64,000 bases of DNA from Chitinophaga filiformis. GTDB lineage: Bacteria; Bacteroidota; Bacteroidia; Chitinophagales; Chitinophagaceae. The translations under genes and the position numbers were made by a program. The number at the start of each line of letters is the position of its first letter. The first letter of the stretch is position 1. This document shows positions 26,739 to 35,027 of this stretch, piece by piece. The stretch covers positions 1-64,000 of the forward strand of contig NZ_JAKIRP010000007.1 in NCBI RefSeq assembly GCF_021646545.1. Reading direction: 5' to 3'. The notes below the pieces were generated by a model. That model saw only the letters and a program-made list of their open reading frames with translations. It ran no database searches and had not been told where the DNA came from.

Positions 26739-26876
26739 ATGAAAAAGAAGACAACTCCCAAAAAACTCCAACTGGTAAAAATCAAAATTGCTAATCTCAG
26801 TCAACCGAAACCAAAAGGAGACGTTTGTCTGACGTCTCTGGAGCAAACCACCTGCCCTAATTGCCATCAGCAATGA
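26739..26876 (+). CDS. Candidate class I lanthipeptide-like (RiPP) precursor peptide
   Basis: 45 codons. The leader begins M-K-K-K-T-T-P-K-K-L-Q-L-V-K-I-K-I-A-N-L, matching the lysine-rich K-L-x-L-x-K-x-x-I-A-x-L leader common to Bacteroidota RiPP precursors of the class I lanthipeptide type. After K-P-K-G the core D-V-C-L-T-S-L-E-Q-T-T-C-P-N-C-H-Q-Q holds three Cys and four Ser/Thr, the residues needed for lanthionine rings. An A-rich start region precedes the ATG and a strong terminator follows at 27042. No LanB, LanC, protease or transporter gene is nearby, so it is an orphan precursor; modification would need enzymes encoded elsewhere. The antisense ORF 26649-26873 is its shadow. Confidence 0.65.
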   Translation: MKKKTTPKKLQLVKIKIANLSQPKPKGDVCLTSLEQTTCPNCHQQ

Positions 26877-27041
26877 TAGGTTAATGACTATGGTAAAACA
26901 ATGCTGTTCACATTGGAAGTATCAAATTATGAATAGGCAGGACAGTCTAACTTCATTCTGACTTATTGGAATAATCAAAGGAGTTAAATCTTAAATGATT
27001 TGGTCCGGGATGCTGATACCTGTGGTTCCAGAAAAGTTAAA

Positions 27042-27080
27042 AACCTCGTACATCGCAAGATTTACGAGGTTCCTTTTTTT
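27042..27080. terminator. Rho-independent terminator
   Basis: AACCTCGTA (27042-27050) pairs with TACGAGGTT (27063-27071), followed by CCTTTTTTT. It ends rightward transcription, about 165 bp after the RiPP-like gene, and sits just past the 3' end of the leftward gene 27128-27664. Confidence 0.8.
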
Positions 27081-27127
27081 CATAACTCCACGTTGAAACT
27101 CCTCTTCTCCCCTAACCTAACGCATCT

Positions 27128-27664
27128 TTATCGCCGTTTAATTAAATTAACAACTCTTTCTATTCGCGGACGATTATATCGTTGAAGAAAAATTGGATAA
27201 AGGTTTAGTAAGACATTTAGTATAAGCAGCCACAAGGATTTGAGAACTCCAAATTTGAAAGCCACAAAAACATTAAACCCAAGAACTATTAGCAAGATAA
27301 TAACGTGATCGAGTTCAGATTTTTTGGTTTGATAATATAAGTTAATTAAAGCGTTGCTATTATTTTCTATGGGGAAAGATTTTCTAATCACTTTTTCCCA
27401 ACCGGTCCAAACCAATAGTTTCCTAAAAAAATTTATTCCAAGGTATTCGTATATTCTCCCTTTTCGTTCCCATCTTTCTTCATGATAATAGGAAGAATTG
27501 AGTTTACTTTTTAGTACACTGGTAAAAACAGACACACATAGCATCAATAAGCAATTCAGCGCCCAGGCGAAAGCAAAACCATCCATCTTTATATAATAAA
27601 CCAGTGCGCAGATTGCGGCAACTGAAAATATTGTAACTAAAATTAAGATCAGTGTTTTTCTCAT
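27128..27664 (-). CDS. Integral membrane protein resembling CrtO-type acyltransferases
   Basis: 178 residues. Two TM helices at the N-terminus, then E-R-W-E-R-K-G-R-I-Y-E-Y-L-G-I-N-F-F-R-K-L-L, a helix containing K-S-E-L-D-H-V, two TM helices, and N-L-Y-P-I-F-L-Q-R-Y-N-R-P-R near the C-terminus. The W-E-x-x-G-x-x-Y-x-x-L-G-(I/V) and L-Q-R-Y-N-R motifs are those of the glycosyl-4,4'-diaponeurosporenoate acyltransferase (CrtO) family. In Bacteroidota most such proteins have no proven substrate. Inner membrane. The pigment connection is not supported by any neighbour. Confidence 0.6.
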   Translation of the reverse strand: MRKTLILILVTIFSVAAICALVYYIKMDGFAFAWALNCLLMLCVSVFTSVLKSKLNSSYYHEERWERKGRIYEYLGINFFRKLLVWTGWEKVIRKSFPIENNSNALINLYYQTKKSELDHVIILLIVLGFNVFVAFKFGVLKSLWLLILNVLLNLYPIFLQRYNRPRIERVVNLIKRR

Positions 27665-27941
27665 TGGTTACTTCGTTTTATATTTCCTGCGCCAGCCGGA
27701 ATTATGCGTTGTGAACCGGAAATGCAGGCAATATTTCTGCCGTAAAATTCCAAAGTAAGGTAAATTTATTGACCCAATATTTATATTTTAAGTGAATCCA
27801 GCAATAAAGTCAGATTTATATGACTACACTGGATAACCGCCAGCCGGCAAATGTGCCTGGTGTTGATAATAATAGGCGAAACAGGGATGGCATTTGTTGA
27901 TCACTCAGGAAGATAACCTGCCATTCGCATCTAAGACAAAC

Positions 27942-27991
27942 GTACGGAAATAAAAGTCCCGGCATTACCGTCGGGACTTTTATTTCCGTAC
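27942..27991. terminator. Long perfect hairpin terminator
   Basis: A 20-bp perfect inverted repeat: GTACGGAAATAAAAGTCCCG (27942-27961) and its complement at 27972-27991, loop of 10 nt. On the minus strand it follows the metalloprotease gene. Confidence 0.85.
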
Positions 27992-28042
27992 ATTCTTACC
28001 CCCTTCAGAGTAAAATGCATCTTTGACCCAATGCAAATGAAT

Positions 28043-29449
28043 CTACCATTGAACATGCACCCATGGACTGTTAAGCGTTGCCCTGGTATACAACTGCTTA
28101 TCCAGCCCAACGCCAAGTATAGTACCGTTCTGCATTACTGTTACTGCAATTACATCGCCGCTGTTGGGTACTAACGCCCATGGACTGTTGAGTGTTGCTT
28201 TGATATACAGATCGTTGTCCAGTCCTATACCAAGTATAGTACCATCGGGCAGTACAGTCACACCCAGTAAATCGCCGCTATTGGGAACGTATGCCCATGG
28301 GCTGCTGAGTGTTGCTTTCGTATACAGATCATTATCAAGGCCAACGCCAAGTATAGTACCATCGGGGAGTACAGTCACCGCCAGTAGATCGCCACTATTG
28401 GGAACGTATGCCCATGGACTGCTGAGTGTTGCTTTCGTATACAAATCATTATCCAGGCCAATGCCAAGTATGGTACCATCCGGCATTACAGTTATCCCTA
28501 TCACATCACCGCTATTCGGCACAAACGCCCATGGACTGTAAAGCGTTGCTCTTGTATATAGATCGTTATCAAGCCCGATACCCAGTATAGCGCCATTCGA
28601 TAATACGCTAACGCCGATCACTGAGCCGCTGCCAGTTGACGTGTTTCCATAAAGATGGTTCAATGCAATCACATCGTTGGCATTAAAAGGACGGTCGCTA
28701 CCATCGCTGCAGGCAAGCATCCAGCTGTTCGGATCTTCTGCAGTAGGTGTACCCGGAATATGGATAGCCCCTACACCACCGTCGCCCTCATTATTAGGGT
28801 TAGAAAAGCCACAGCTGTAGCTTCTGTTGAAATAATCAGTATGTCGTAAGCCAATCGTGTGGCCAATCTCATGTGCGATAATAGTAGTCAGCCAGCCCTG
28901 GTTAGGATTACTACCTATCACATTAGAATTGAGCAAAATGGGACTCGGCGGATTACCAGCGCTGTTAGGAAAACCGGCCGATTGTCCTAGTACACCAGGT
29001 CCAAGGTAGGCATACTGGATAGCAATATCGCCTCCAGATGCAACACGCTGGAACGACAGACGGAGATTCAGACTATTGTAACGTGCAATGGCTGCATCCA
29101 AAGCTGCAGTATAAGTTGCAGGTAATCCGGAGATAGACAGCGTAAGCACCCTAGGAAGGCCGGTGATAAGGTTATTGGTCCTGTATTGCTCTGTACCGGC
29201 GATTCGCAATACGGTGGATTTTGACTTTTCATTCAGCCACTGGTTGGATAGAAATATGTCTCCTTCTACTACATATCCGTCTTTCACTTTCCGGACCTGA
29301 TGCGTGCTGAAACCTTCGCTTTTAATCTTGTTAATGACTTCCGTTGGAATTTCCTGTTGATCATCTGCCTGCTTTATTTCCTTCGTACATGAAAAAAGCA
29401 GCATGTTAAATGCTACAGCGCATAGCAATGCTTTAATAGGGTGTTTCAT
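28043..29449 (-). CDS. M57-type zinc metalloprotease lipoprotein with a five-bladed repeat domain
   Basis: 468 residues. Lipoprotein signal peptide with L-L-F-S-C21. The protease domain (about 85-270) carries H193-E-I-G-H197-T-I-G-L-R-H203, the full HExxHxxGxxH zinc site, as in the HEIGH/M57 family. Residues 274-468 are five consecutive 39-residue repeats (V-T-V-L-P-D-G-T-I-L-G-I-G-L-D-N-D-L-Y-T), each ending S-P-W-x-x-V-P-N-S-G-D, which should fold as a small beta-propeller of the tachylectin-2 kind, often sugar binding. Surface-exposed or periplasmic. The DNA repeats (28046-28630, period 117) are so alike that recent amplification is likely. Confidence 0.86.
   Translation of the reverse strand: MKHPIKALLCAVAFNMLLFSCTKEIKQADDQQEIPTEVINKIKSEGFSTHQVRKVKDGYVVEGDIFLSNQWLNEKSKSTVLRIAGTEQYRTNNLITGLPRVLTLSISGLPATYTAALDAAIARYNSLNLRLSFQRVASGGDIAIQYAYLGPGVLGQSAGFPNSAGNPPSPILLNSNVIGSNPNQGWLTTIIAHEIGHTIGLRHTDYFNRSYSCGFSNPNNEGDGGVGAIHIPGTPTAEDPNSWMLACSDGSDRPFNANDVIALNHLYGNTSTGSGSVIGVSVLSNGAILGIGLDNDLYTRATLYSPWAFVPNSGDVIGITVMPDGTILGIGLDNDLYTKATLSSPWAYVPNSGDLLAVTVLPDGTILGVGLDNDLYTKATLSSPWAYVPNSGDLLGVTVLPDGTILGIGLDNDLYIKATLNSPWALVPNSGDVIAVTVMQNGTILGVGLDKQLYTRATLNSPWVHVQW
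28046..28630 (-). repeat. Five 117-bp tandem coding repeats
   Basis: Each unit encodes one 39-residue blade of the metalloprotease C-terminus; units start at codons 274, 313, 352, 391 and 430. Units 2-4 are nearly identical at the protein level. Confidence 0.9.
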
Positions 29450-29733
29450 ACTTTATTATTTAAGTTGGGATTATATCATATAATATATAAAGGTGCTGGC
29501 AATAGGAGCTAAAATTAAAGGACTTTAATTGCAACGTGATCGCGGTTTTATTTGAGTTCCCGCTGAAGTTAGCATATGTAGTCTTTGCGGGTATTAGCTG
29601 ACCACTAGACAATTTTTAGCTTTATTTCTTCCCTTAACATGCTAATCCAATTGCATTTTATTTTAAAAATGCTCAATTTTACCTACCTTTTTAAATAGGC
29701 TGTAGCACCATACCCCCAATACATTAAAAGACT

Positions 29734-30555
29734 ATGAAAAAATCAATCTTGCTTCTGACATTGTCCTTTTCCTTCGTTTTCACGAATTGTTCGAAGGATG
29801 AAACTGATCCTGACGAGAGGCCGGACGTACCAAAACAATATGAACTCGTAAAAGCTGTAAAATGGGACGTAGGTGTTGTACATCAGCTGGAGTTCTTCTA
29901 TAACCAGGATAGTTCCATAAACTATTACCTGTCCGGCAGCAGCAATCTTCCGTCAAAATATAAAACCATTTTTGCTTACAGCCAGGACAAGCTGGAAAGC
30001 ACCCGGGACGAAGGTGCCAGGAATGCTGCATACTCCTATGATAACCACAACAGGGTCATTCAGCTAAGCCAAATAAGCAATGGGGTTGAGACGAGTAAAA
30101 ATGCTTACACTTATAATGCCGAAGGAAAAATAGTGCACGTGAAATGCTGGGTGCTGATAAACGGTACGTTAAAAGTCTCATGGCAAAGTGACCTCACTTA
30201 TGATGCTTCCCAAAATATTGCAAAGACCGTCACCGAACATTTTGACGAATCAGGAAATATTGCGGAAACACGTGTAAGAGTGATAGAAGGTCAATCTGAC
30301 TCAGTTTATATAAATCCGTATGCACTGCTACATCCCTTATATCAACATCAGGCACACGAAATTTTTGATCCGGTAGTTCTAGCTACATTGAACAGACTTC
30401 CTAAAAAGATTAAAGAAACGGGAAGATCCACAGGACCGATCGAGTATGAATACTTTTTCTCCATTCTGGATGGCCGCCTTGACAAACTGAAATGCAAAAC
30501 AACGATAGATAATAACCCGGGATATTTTACATCAGAAGCAGTATTTCAATATTAA
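29734..30555 (+). CDS. Lipoprotein with YD-like repeats
   Basis: 273 residues. Signal peptide with lipobox F-T-N-C. The body has repeated Y-x-Y-x(D/N)-x-x-x-(R/K)-(I/V) units (A-Y-S-Y-D-N-H-N-R-V, A-Y-T-Y-N-A-E-G-K-I, D-L-T-Y-D-A-S-Q-N-I), the YD/RHS-like beta strands of a family of Bacteroidota lipoproteins resembling DUF4595. Function unknown; probably surface or periplasmic. Confidence 0.75.
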   Translation: MKKSILLLTLSFSFVFTNCSKDETDPDERPDVPKQYELVKAVKWDVGVVHQLEFFYNQDSSINYYLSGSSNLPSKYKTIFAYSQDKLESTRDEGARNAAYSYDNHNRVIQLSQISNGVETSKNAYTYNAEGKIVHVKCWVLINGTLKVSWQSDLTYDASQNIAKTVTEHFDESGNIAETRVRVIEGQSDSVYINPYALLHPLYQHQAHEIFDPVVLATLNRLPKKIKETGRSTGPIEYEYFFSILDGRLDKLKCKTTIDNNPGYFTSEAVFQY

Positions 30556-30593
30556 AAGCATCTTCCAGACATTCCCCATAAACCTCTTAAATG

Positions 30594-30635
30594 AAAAGCC
30601 ATTAAGCATAGCAATAACTACGTTTAATGGCTTTT
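30594..30635. terminator. Bidirectional terminator
   Basis: AAAAGCCATTAA (30594-30605) and TTAATGGCTTTT (30624-30635) form a perfect 12-bp stem between convergent genes. Confidence 0.85.
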
Positions 30636-30656
30636 CTTATGATCAATCAATAACTC

Positions 30657-31940
30657 TTATGAAATAGTCTGCGCAGCAGCTACTTGCCTGGCTTTTCTGG
30701 ATCTCATGTAAACCACCAGACCTGTAAAAGCGACAATCAGGATAATAGGCAGCACCAAAGTAACTTGCAATACTTCAGGCCCTGCAAGATTCTTCGCCTC
30801 GTTCAGCGCGGCAGCTTCGGGAGTTCCCTCGGCCGCGCCCGTATAAGTGGCCAGCTGAGCACCGGCGGGAAGGTGCTTAACAATCAAACCGTCATAAAAT
30901 CCGCCCATGAACATAGTGTATATAGACACGGCGAACATGCCGGCGCCCCCCATCAGGTTAAGCCCCAGTGCACCGGATTGCGGGATATTCTCTGCAACAA
31001 AACCGATCATGGTTGGCCAGAAGTAACATACCCCGATACCAAAGATCAAAGCAGCGAAAAACACAGAGCTTCCTGTAAATGTGCTCAGCATATAAAGCCC
31101 CACTGCGGCAAAAATGGCTGAAAACAGGAGAACACCCTGTGGTGCCAGCTTTTTAACGATCGGCTTGGCGAAGGCCCGGCCAACCACCATGATGCCAGTT
31201 GTCAGCGTCAGCAACAGCAGCGCATTGTCGGTCACATTTTTCAGCAGCAGGCCTATCCATTGACCGGTAAACAGTTCTGTGATCGCAGTCATGAACATAC
31301 AAAGGAGCATGAAGATGAACAGTGGCGAAAGTACAGCCTTGTACATGTCAGCCTCGGAATAACCTGATGAAACCCTTTCAGTAAGCGGAAAATCAAGGCG
31401 TGAAAACAGGAAACCATAGATCAGCGTAGGGATCAGCATGGTAGCTACCTGCAACTGCCAGCCCAGGTTTAGCTTCACAAACAAGGTAACTACGAGCGTA
31501 CCGATCACGATACCTCCCGGAAACCAAAGATGGAAATAGTTCAGCCTTGTTGTCTTTTCATTAGGGTAAAGTGTTGCCACCAGCGGATTACAGGCCGCCT
31601 CTACTGTACCATTGGCAATACCGATCAACAGTGTGGAGAAAAACAGCGTCCAGTACCCCTGCGCAAAAATGGTGAGTGCAATACCGGTCAGGTGAAACAG
31701 AAACGCAATGACCAGTAGGCGTTTCATACCGATGATGTCGACTACAACACCGCCAATGACCATCGCCAGCGGGAAACCCCAGAAAGCGGTCGCTGTAATA
31801 GTACCCAGCTGAGTCGCGTTCAGTTGGAAATCCGCTCCTAATTGGTTCATCATTCCCGCGCGGATACCGAAGGAAAGTGACGTCACTAACAATGCCAGGC
31901 AACTTGCCCAGAATAACTTACTGGTTTGAATGTTCTTCAT
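30657..31940 (-). CDS. MFS transporter (FHS/sugar or nucleoside type)
   Basis: 427 residues with 12 predicted TM helices. G-A-D-F-Q-L-N-A-T-Q-L-G and G-V-V-V-D-I-I-G-M-K-R-L-L between TM2 and TM3 is the MFS signature; A-C-N-P-L-V-A-T-L-Y-P-N-E-K-T-T-R-L-N-Y-F-H is the motif of the fucose:H+ symporter branch. Likely proton-driven uptake of a sugar or nucleoside through the inner membrane; the substrate cannot be told. Downstream of an AraC gene in the same direction. Confidence 0.85.
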   Translation of the reverse strand: MKNIQTSKLFWASCLALLVTSLSFGIRAGMMNQLGADFQLNATQLGTITATAFWGFPLAMVIGGVVVDIIGMKRLLVIAFLFHLTGIALTIFAQGYWTLFFSTLLIGIANGTVEAACNPLVATLYPNEKTTRLNYFHLWFPGGIVIGTLVVTLFVKLNLGWQLQVATMLIPTLIYGFLFSRLDFPLTERVSSGYSEADMYKAVLSPLFIFMLLCMFMTAITELFTGQWIGLLLKNVTDNALLLLTLTTGIMVVGRAFAKPIVKKLAPQGVLLFSAIFAAVGLYMLSTFTGSSVFFAALIFGIGVCYFWPTMIGFVAENIPQSGALGLNLMGGAGMFAVSIYTMFMGGFYDGLIVKHLPAGAQLATYTGAAEGTPEAAALNEAKNLAGPEVLQVTLVLPIILIVAFTGLVVYMRSRKARQVAAAQTIS

Positions 31941-32174
31941 ATACGTGATTTTGGACGATAATAAATGGGTTGATCACAGGGCTTTGTTAGCTGTTCGCCG
32001 GTATCTATTGGGATGTGTTCATAACGTCGATACTAACCCGGATCAATGCCTGCCGATTAAATTACAAAAAGAATTGTAAATTTTACACATATTACATGAG
32101 AAAAAGACACGCTATCACCGTTATTGTAGATTTAACGTGATTTCTGGGGTCTATACGGCACCAAATACTGGTAT

Positions 32175-32987
32175 TCAAGGCAAATTACCCGCGGCCACAG
32201 GGCTATAACCAAACTGCTTTTTAAACGCAAAGGAAAAATGCGATAGGTTCTCAAATCCCGCCTCGAGAAAAATATCAGTAGGCTTACGCTTCTTTACTGC
32301 GATCTGATAATGCGCAAATTCCAGGCGTTTTTGCGTCAGCCAACGGCCTGGTGTAGTTTTGAAGACCTTCTGAAAATCCTTTTTAAAGGTCGTCAAGCTG
32401 CGGCCGGTCAGATAGCCAAACTTCTCAAGGGAAAGATTGTACAGGAAGTTTTGCTCCATGAAGCTCGCCAGATCCATTTTGCCGGGCTCCTGAAAGGAAC
32501 TGAGCAAGCGCTGTACCTGCGGATTGCACGCATCAAGCACCGTCAGGCATTCAGCAATCTTTATCTCCGTCAGCTCAGGTGGTAGTTCATCCTGCATTTC
32601 AAAATAAGGGATCAGCGAAGTAAAAAGGCTTACCAGCAGCGGGTGTTGTTCAAGTGCTAAATGCCCCGTCCATTTTCCATGAGCCGGATTTTCGGGACGT
32701 GCCGCATAAAACTTTCGAAGTAGTTCCTCCGGAAACAAAATGGATATAGAACGGAATGACTCGTTATTTTCGGGCAATTTAGCCATCCGGCCTAATTGGT
32801 TCCTGGGAATGAGCAGGGTGGTTCCTGGTCCGAAGGTATGCGTCTGATGAGCATAAGATAATTCCAGGGTGCCTGTAATTACATAGACCAGCGCATGCTG
32901 GTCCAGTATCAGTTCCCTGCTATAATGCTTTTCCTTTTTACACGAGACGAATATCCGTCCCTTTACGTTTGCGCCCGGGTATTCCAT
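32175..32987 (-). CDS. AraC family transcriptional regulator
   Basis: 270 residues. N-terminal cupin-like sensor (T-L-E-L-S-Y-A-H-Q-T-H-T-F-G-P-G-T-T-L-L-I-P), then the C-terminal double HTH (about 175-265) with L-E-K-F-G-Y-L-T-G-R-S-L-T-T-F-K-K-D-F and F-L-E-A-G-F-E-N-L-S-H-F-S-F-A-F-K-K-Q-F-G-Y-S-P. It is a paralogue of the regulator at 48873-49685, which has the same length and architecture. It lies 58 bp downstream of, and is oriented like, the epimerase-like gene. Its -7 box stands four bases before the ATG. Confidence 0.92.
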   Translation of the reverse strand: MEYPGANVKGRIFVSCKKEKHYSRELILDQHALVYVITGTLELSYAHQTHTFGPGTTLLIPRNQLGRMAKLPENNESFRSISILFPEELLRKFYAARPENPAHGKWTGHLALEQHPLLVSLFTSLIPYFEMQDELPPELTEIKIAECLTVLDACNPQVQRLLSSFQEPGKMDLASFMEQNFLYNLSLEKFGYLTGRSLTTFKKDFQKVFKTTPGRWLTQKRLEFAHYQIAVKKRKPTDIFLEAGFENLSHFSFAFKKQFGYSPVAAGNLP

Positions 32988-32991
32988 GACT

Positions 32992-32999
32992 TAAAGTTA
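32992..32999 (-). promoter_or_regulatory. -7 box four bases before the AraC start codon
   Basis: Minus strand TAACTTTA (32999-32992), then AGTC, then ATG. The same geometry is seen at the paralogous gene (48861-48868). Confidence 0.45.
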
Positions 33000-33065
33000 A
33001 GAAACTGCTTGATACTTGCTATAATGGGCCAGTCGCTATGCATCATGCTGTCCTGGTATGAGCAA

Positions 33066-34094
33066 TTATTTGACCAGTCCTAACCTGATCAGGCTTTCTG
33101 CAGTCGCTTTGACAGCTTCCTTATTACTTCGCGGTTGCCAGTTGAGCATTCGAGTAGCTTTCTCATGGCTGGCGTCTTTCACCATACCCAGATGCGGGAC
33201 AATTAATTTGATCTTTGGATTGAACAACCCAACAATCCTTAGTATCCAGCTGGCGATCTCCTTTTGTGGAACTTTCGCTGCCTTATTGCCAAATTCGTCT
33301 CGCAATATATTTGCAATATCTAACAGGGATATGGACTGTCCCGATGTAGCCAGAAATCGCTGGCCATTAGCTTCCGCATGAGTCATGGCCTTTATGTGCA
33401 AATCGGCCACATCCCGAACGTCTACATACACGGATTTAATCTTGGGAACCCCCTTTAGCTGACCGTTCAACATTTGATGGATAAACCCGATAGAATGTGA
33501 ATAATCAGCGCCAAGAACAGGCCCTAAAACGCCAACAGGGTTAACTGTGGCAAGCTCAAGACCTTTACCTTCGCCGTTTACATAATCCCACGCTGCTTTC
33601 TCAGACAGGGTCTTTGATTTCTGGTACGCAGGAATATCTTTTGACAAGTCCGTCCAATCTTCTTCTGTGTATGGTGTCTTCTTATTAGTCCCATAACAAA
33701 TAGCTCCGAAAGCAGATGTTAACACCACCCGCTTCACACCAGCGGCTCTTGCTGCCCGCAGCACATACAATACGCCGTTAACAGCCGGTACGATATACTC
33801 ATCTTCATGCTTTGCAATGAAATTTGGTGTAGGTGAAGCCGGATGTATGACATAGCGACAGCCCTCTGCTGCTCCCCTCCAGGCCGCTTCGTCGGAAAGG
33901 TCGGCCTGAACAAAAGACAATAGTTCAAAATTGGTAATACCTGCGACAGACAGCATCTGTTTTACCTCAGGTATACGATTTAAAGACCGTAGGGATGTTT
34001 TTACACGGTAACCTTTTCTTAGCAGTTCGGCAATACAATTACTGGCTATAAAACCTGAGCCACCGGTGACTAAAACCTGATCTGATTCATTCAT
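33066..34094 (-). CDS. NAD-dependent epimerase/dihydroflavonol reductase-like SDR
   Basis: 342 residues, extended SDR. Nucleotide site V-T-G-G-S-G-F-I-A: the usual last Gly of GxxGxxG is Ala17, a tolerated change. S127 in L-T-S-A-F-G and Y157-x3-K161 in Y-Q-K-S-K form the catalytic set. The H-P-A-S-P-T motif after strand 4 is as in dihydroflavonol/aldehyde reductases. Cytoplasmic reduction of an aldehyde or ketone is likely. Followed at 58 bp by an AraC regulator in the same direction. Confidence 0.88.
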   Translation of the reverse strand: MNESDQVLVTGGSGFIASNCIAELLRKGYRVKTSLRSLNRIPEVKQMLSVAGITNFELLSFVQADLSDEAAWRGAAEGCRYVIHPASPTPNFIAKHEDEYIVPAVNGVLYVLRAARAAGVKRVVLTSAFGAICYGTNKKTPYTEEDWTDLSKDIPAYQKSKTLSEKAAWDYVNGEGKGLELATVNPVGVLGPVLGADYSHSIGFIHQMLNGQLKGVPKIKSVYVDVRDVADLHIKAMTHAEANGQRFLATSGQSISLLDIANILRDEFGNKAAKVPQKEIASWILRIVGLFNPKIKLIVPHLGMVKDASHEKATRMLNWQPRSNKEAVKATAESLIRLGLVK

Positions 34095-34302
34095 GATTTA
34101 AAATTTGATGCCCCAAAATTAGCGTCATCATCAACAGGCGGGTTTGTTTTAAAGGCGTAATTGCTTTGTTTAAAAGGCTGGCTAATTAGAGGTTTAAACG
34201 ATTTTCAAATGAATCGGCAACATAAGGACGAGAGAATTGCCAGCGTAACCGACTGATAAACTACTGATACTGATAATTATATAAACTTTTTCCAAAATTC
34301 TA

Positions 34303-34335
34303 TAACAATATTCCTCGCATCCTTTCAGACCTTTA
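34303..34335 (+). promoter_or_regulatory. Putative promoter of the HMA-AraC gene
   Basis: TAACA (34303-34307), exactly 20 nt, then GACCTTTA (34328-34335). The same TAACA-N20-box layout is found at the two other promoters of this locus. Confidence 0.45.
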
Positions 34336-34359
34336 CAAATGTTCAAATAGTCCGCACTT

Positions 34360-34950
34360 ATGCTGAGCAATTATAAAGTTTCCATAAAAGGGATGGTTTG
34401 CGACAGATGTATTTTAATGGTCAGAGATCTGTTCCGGGAACTAAACATCCCCGTTGCGAACATCCACCTGGGAGAAGTTACCACCATATCCGCACTGTCT
34501 GCCGCAGATATTGCCACCCTCAGTAAACGGCTGGCAGCACTCGGATTTACTTTGCTGGAAGATAAGAAGACCAGTTTGATACGTGATATAAAAGCGCTTG
34601 TTGAACAGGTTTATTCCGGGAACTATGACTTCCCTGCTGATTTCCGTTTCTCCGATCTGGTAGAAGATACCCTCAACAAAGACTATAACACCACCAGCAA
34701 TGCTTTTTCTGAATCCGAAGGCGTAACCCTGGAAAAGTACATCATGGAATACCGGATTGAGAAGGCCAAGGAACTGCTGGTTTACACAACCGAAACGCTC
34801 ACGGATATCGCTTACAAACTTGGATTCAGCAGTGTGGCACACCTGTCCCGCCAGTTTAAGACCAATACAGGCCTGAATCCGTCTTATTTTAAGGATATCA
34901 GGAAGACGAAGCTGGTTTTATCACACGATGGCAAGGAAGCCCAGCCTTAA
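34360..34950 (+). CDS. AraC family regulator with an HMA-like N-terminal domain
   Basis: 196 residues. Residues 1-70 form a ferredoxin-like heavy-metal-associated domain: K-G-M-V-C14-D-R-C17 with the spacing of the GMxCxxC copper motif. Residues about 95-190 are an AraC-type HTH (Y-I-M-E-Y-R-I-E-K-A-K-E-L-L, D-I-A-Y-K-L-G-F-S-S-V-A-H-L-S-R-Q-F-K). A metal-sensing regulator of the downstream CopA ATPase is the natural reading: it precedes copA by about 78 bp on the same strand. Direct metal sensing through C14/C17 is inference. Confidence 0.88.
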   Translation: MLSNYKVSIKGMVCDRCILMVRDLFRELNIPVANIHLGEVTTISALSAADIATLSKRLAALGFTLLEDKKTSLIRDIKALVEQVYSGNYDFPADFRFSDLVEDTLNKDYNTTSNAFSESEGVTLEKYIMEYRIEKAKELLVYTTETLTDIAYKLGFSSVAHLSRQFKTNTGLNPSYFKDIRKTKLVLSHDGKEAQP

Positions 34951-34975
34951 GATTATATACAAATCAAACGTAATA

Positions 34976-35011
34976 GTGTAACATCTCTCCCCTATAACTG
35001 GCATAGCTTTG
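34976..35011 (+). promoter_or_regulatory. Putative promoter/operator of the CopA gene
   Basis: GTGTAACA (34976-34983), 20 nt, then the -7 box TAGCTTTG (35004-35011). The identical 8-mer with the same 20-nt spacing precedes the small HMA gene at 38494. Confidence 0.6.
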
Positions 35012-35027
35012 TGAAAAATCTGGAAAT

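Noticed and set aside
26649..26873. 74-codon ORF on the minus strand
   Set aside because: It is the antisense shadow of the RiPP-like precursor, and its translation lacks any protein-like pattern.
27942..27991. Regarding the 20-bp hairpin as a miniature transposon
   Set aside because: No flanking target duplication and no second copy in the window; its position after a gene fits a terminator.
34441..34842. Long antisense ORFs inside the copper locus (also 35163-36443)
   Set aside because: Opposite-frame shadows of strongly supported HMA-AraC and CopA genes; GC bias of codon positions creates them.
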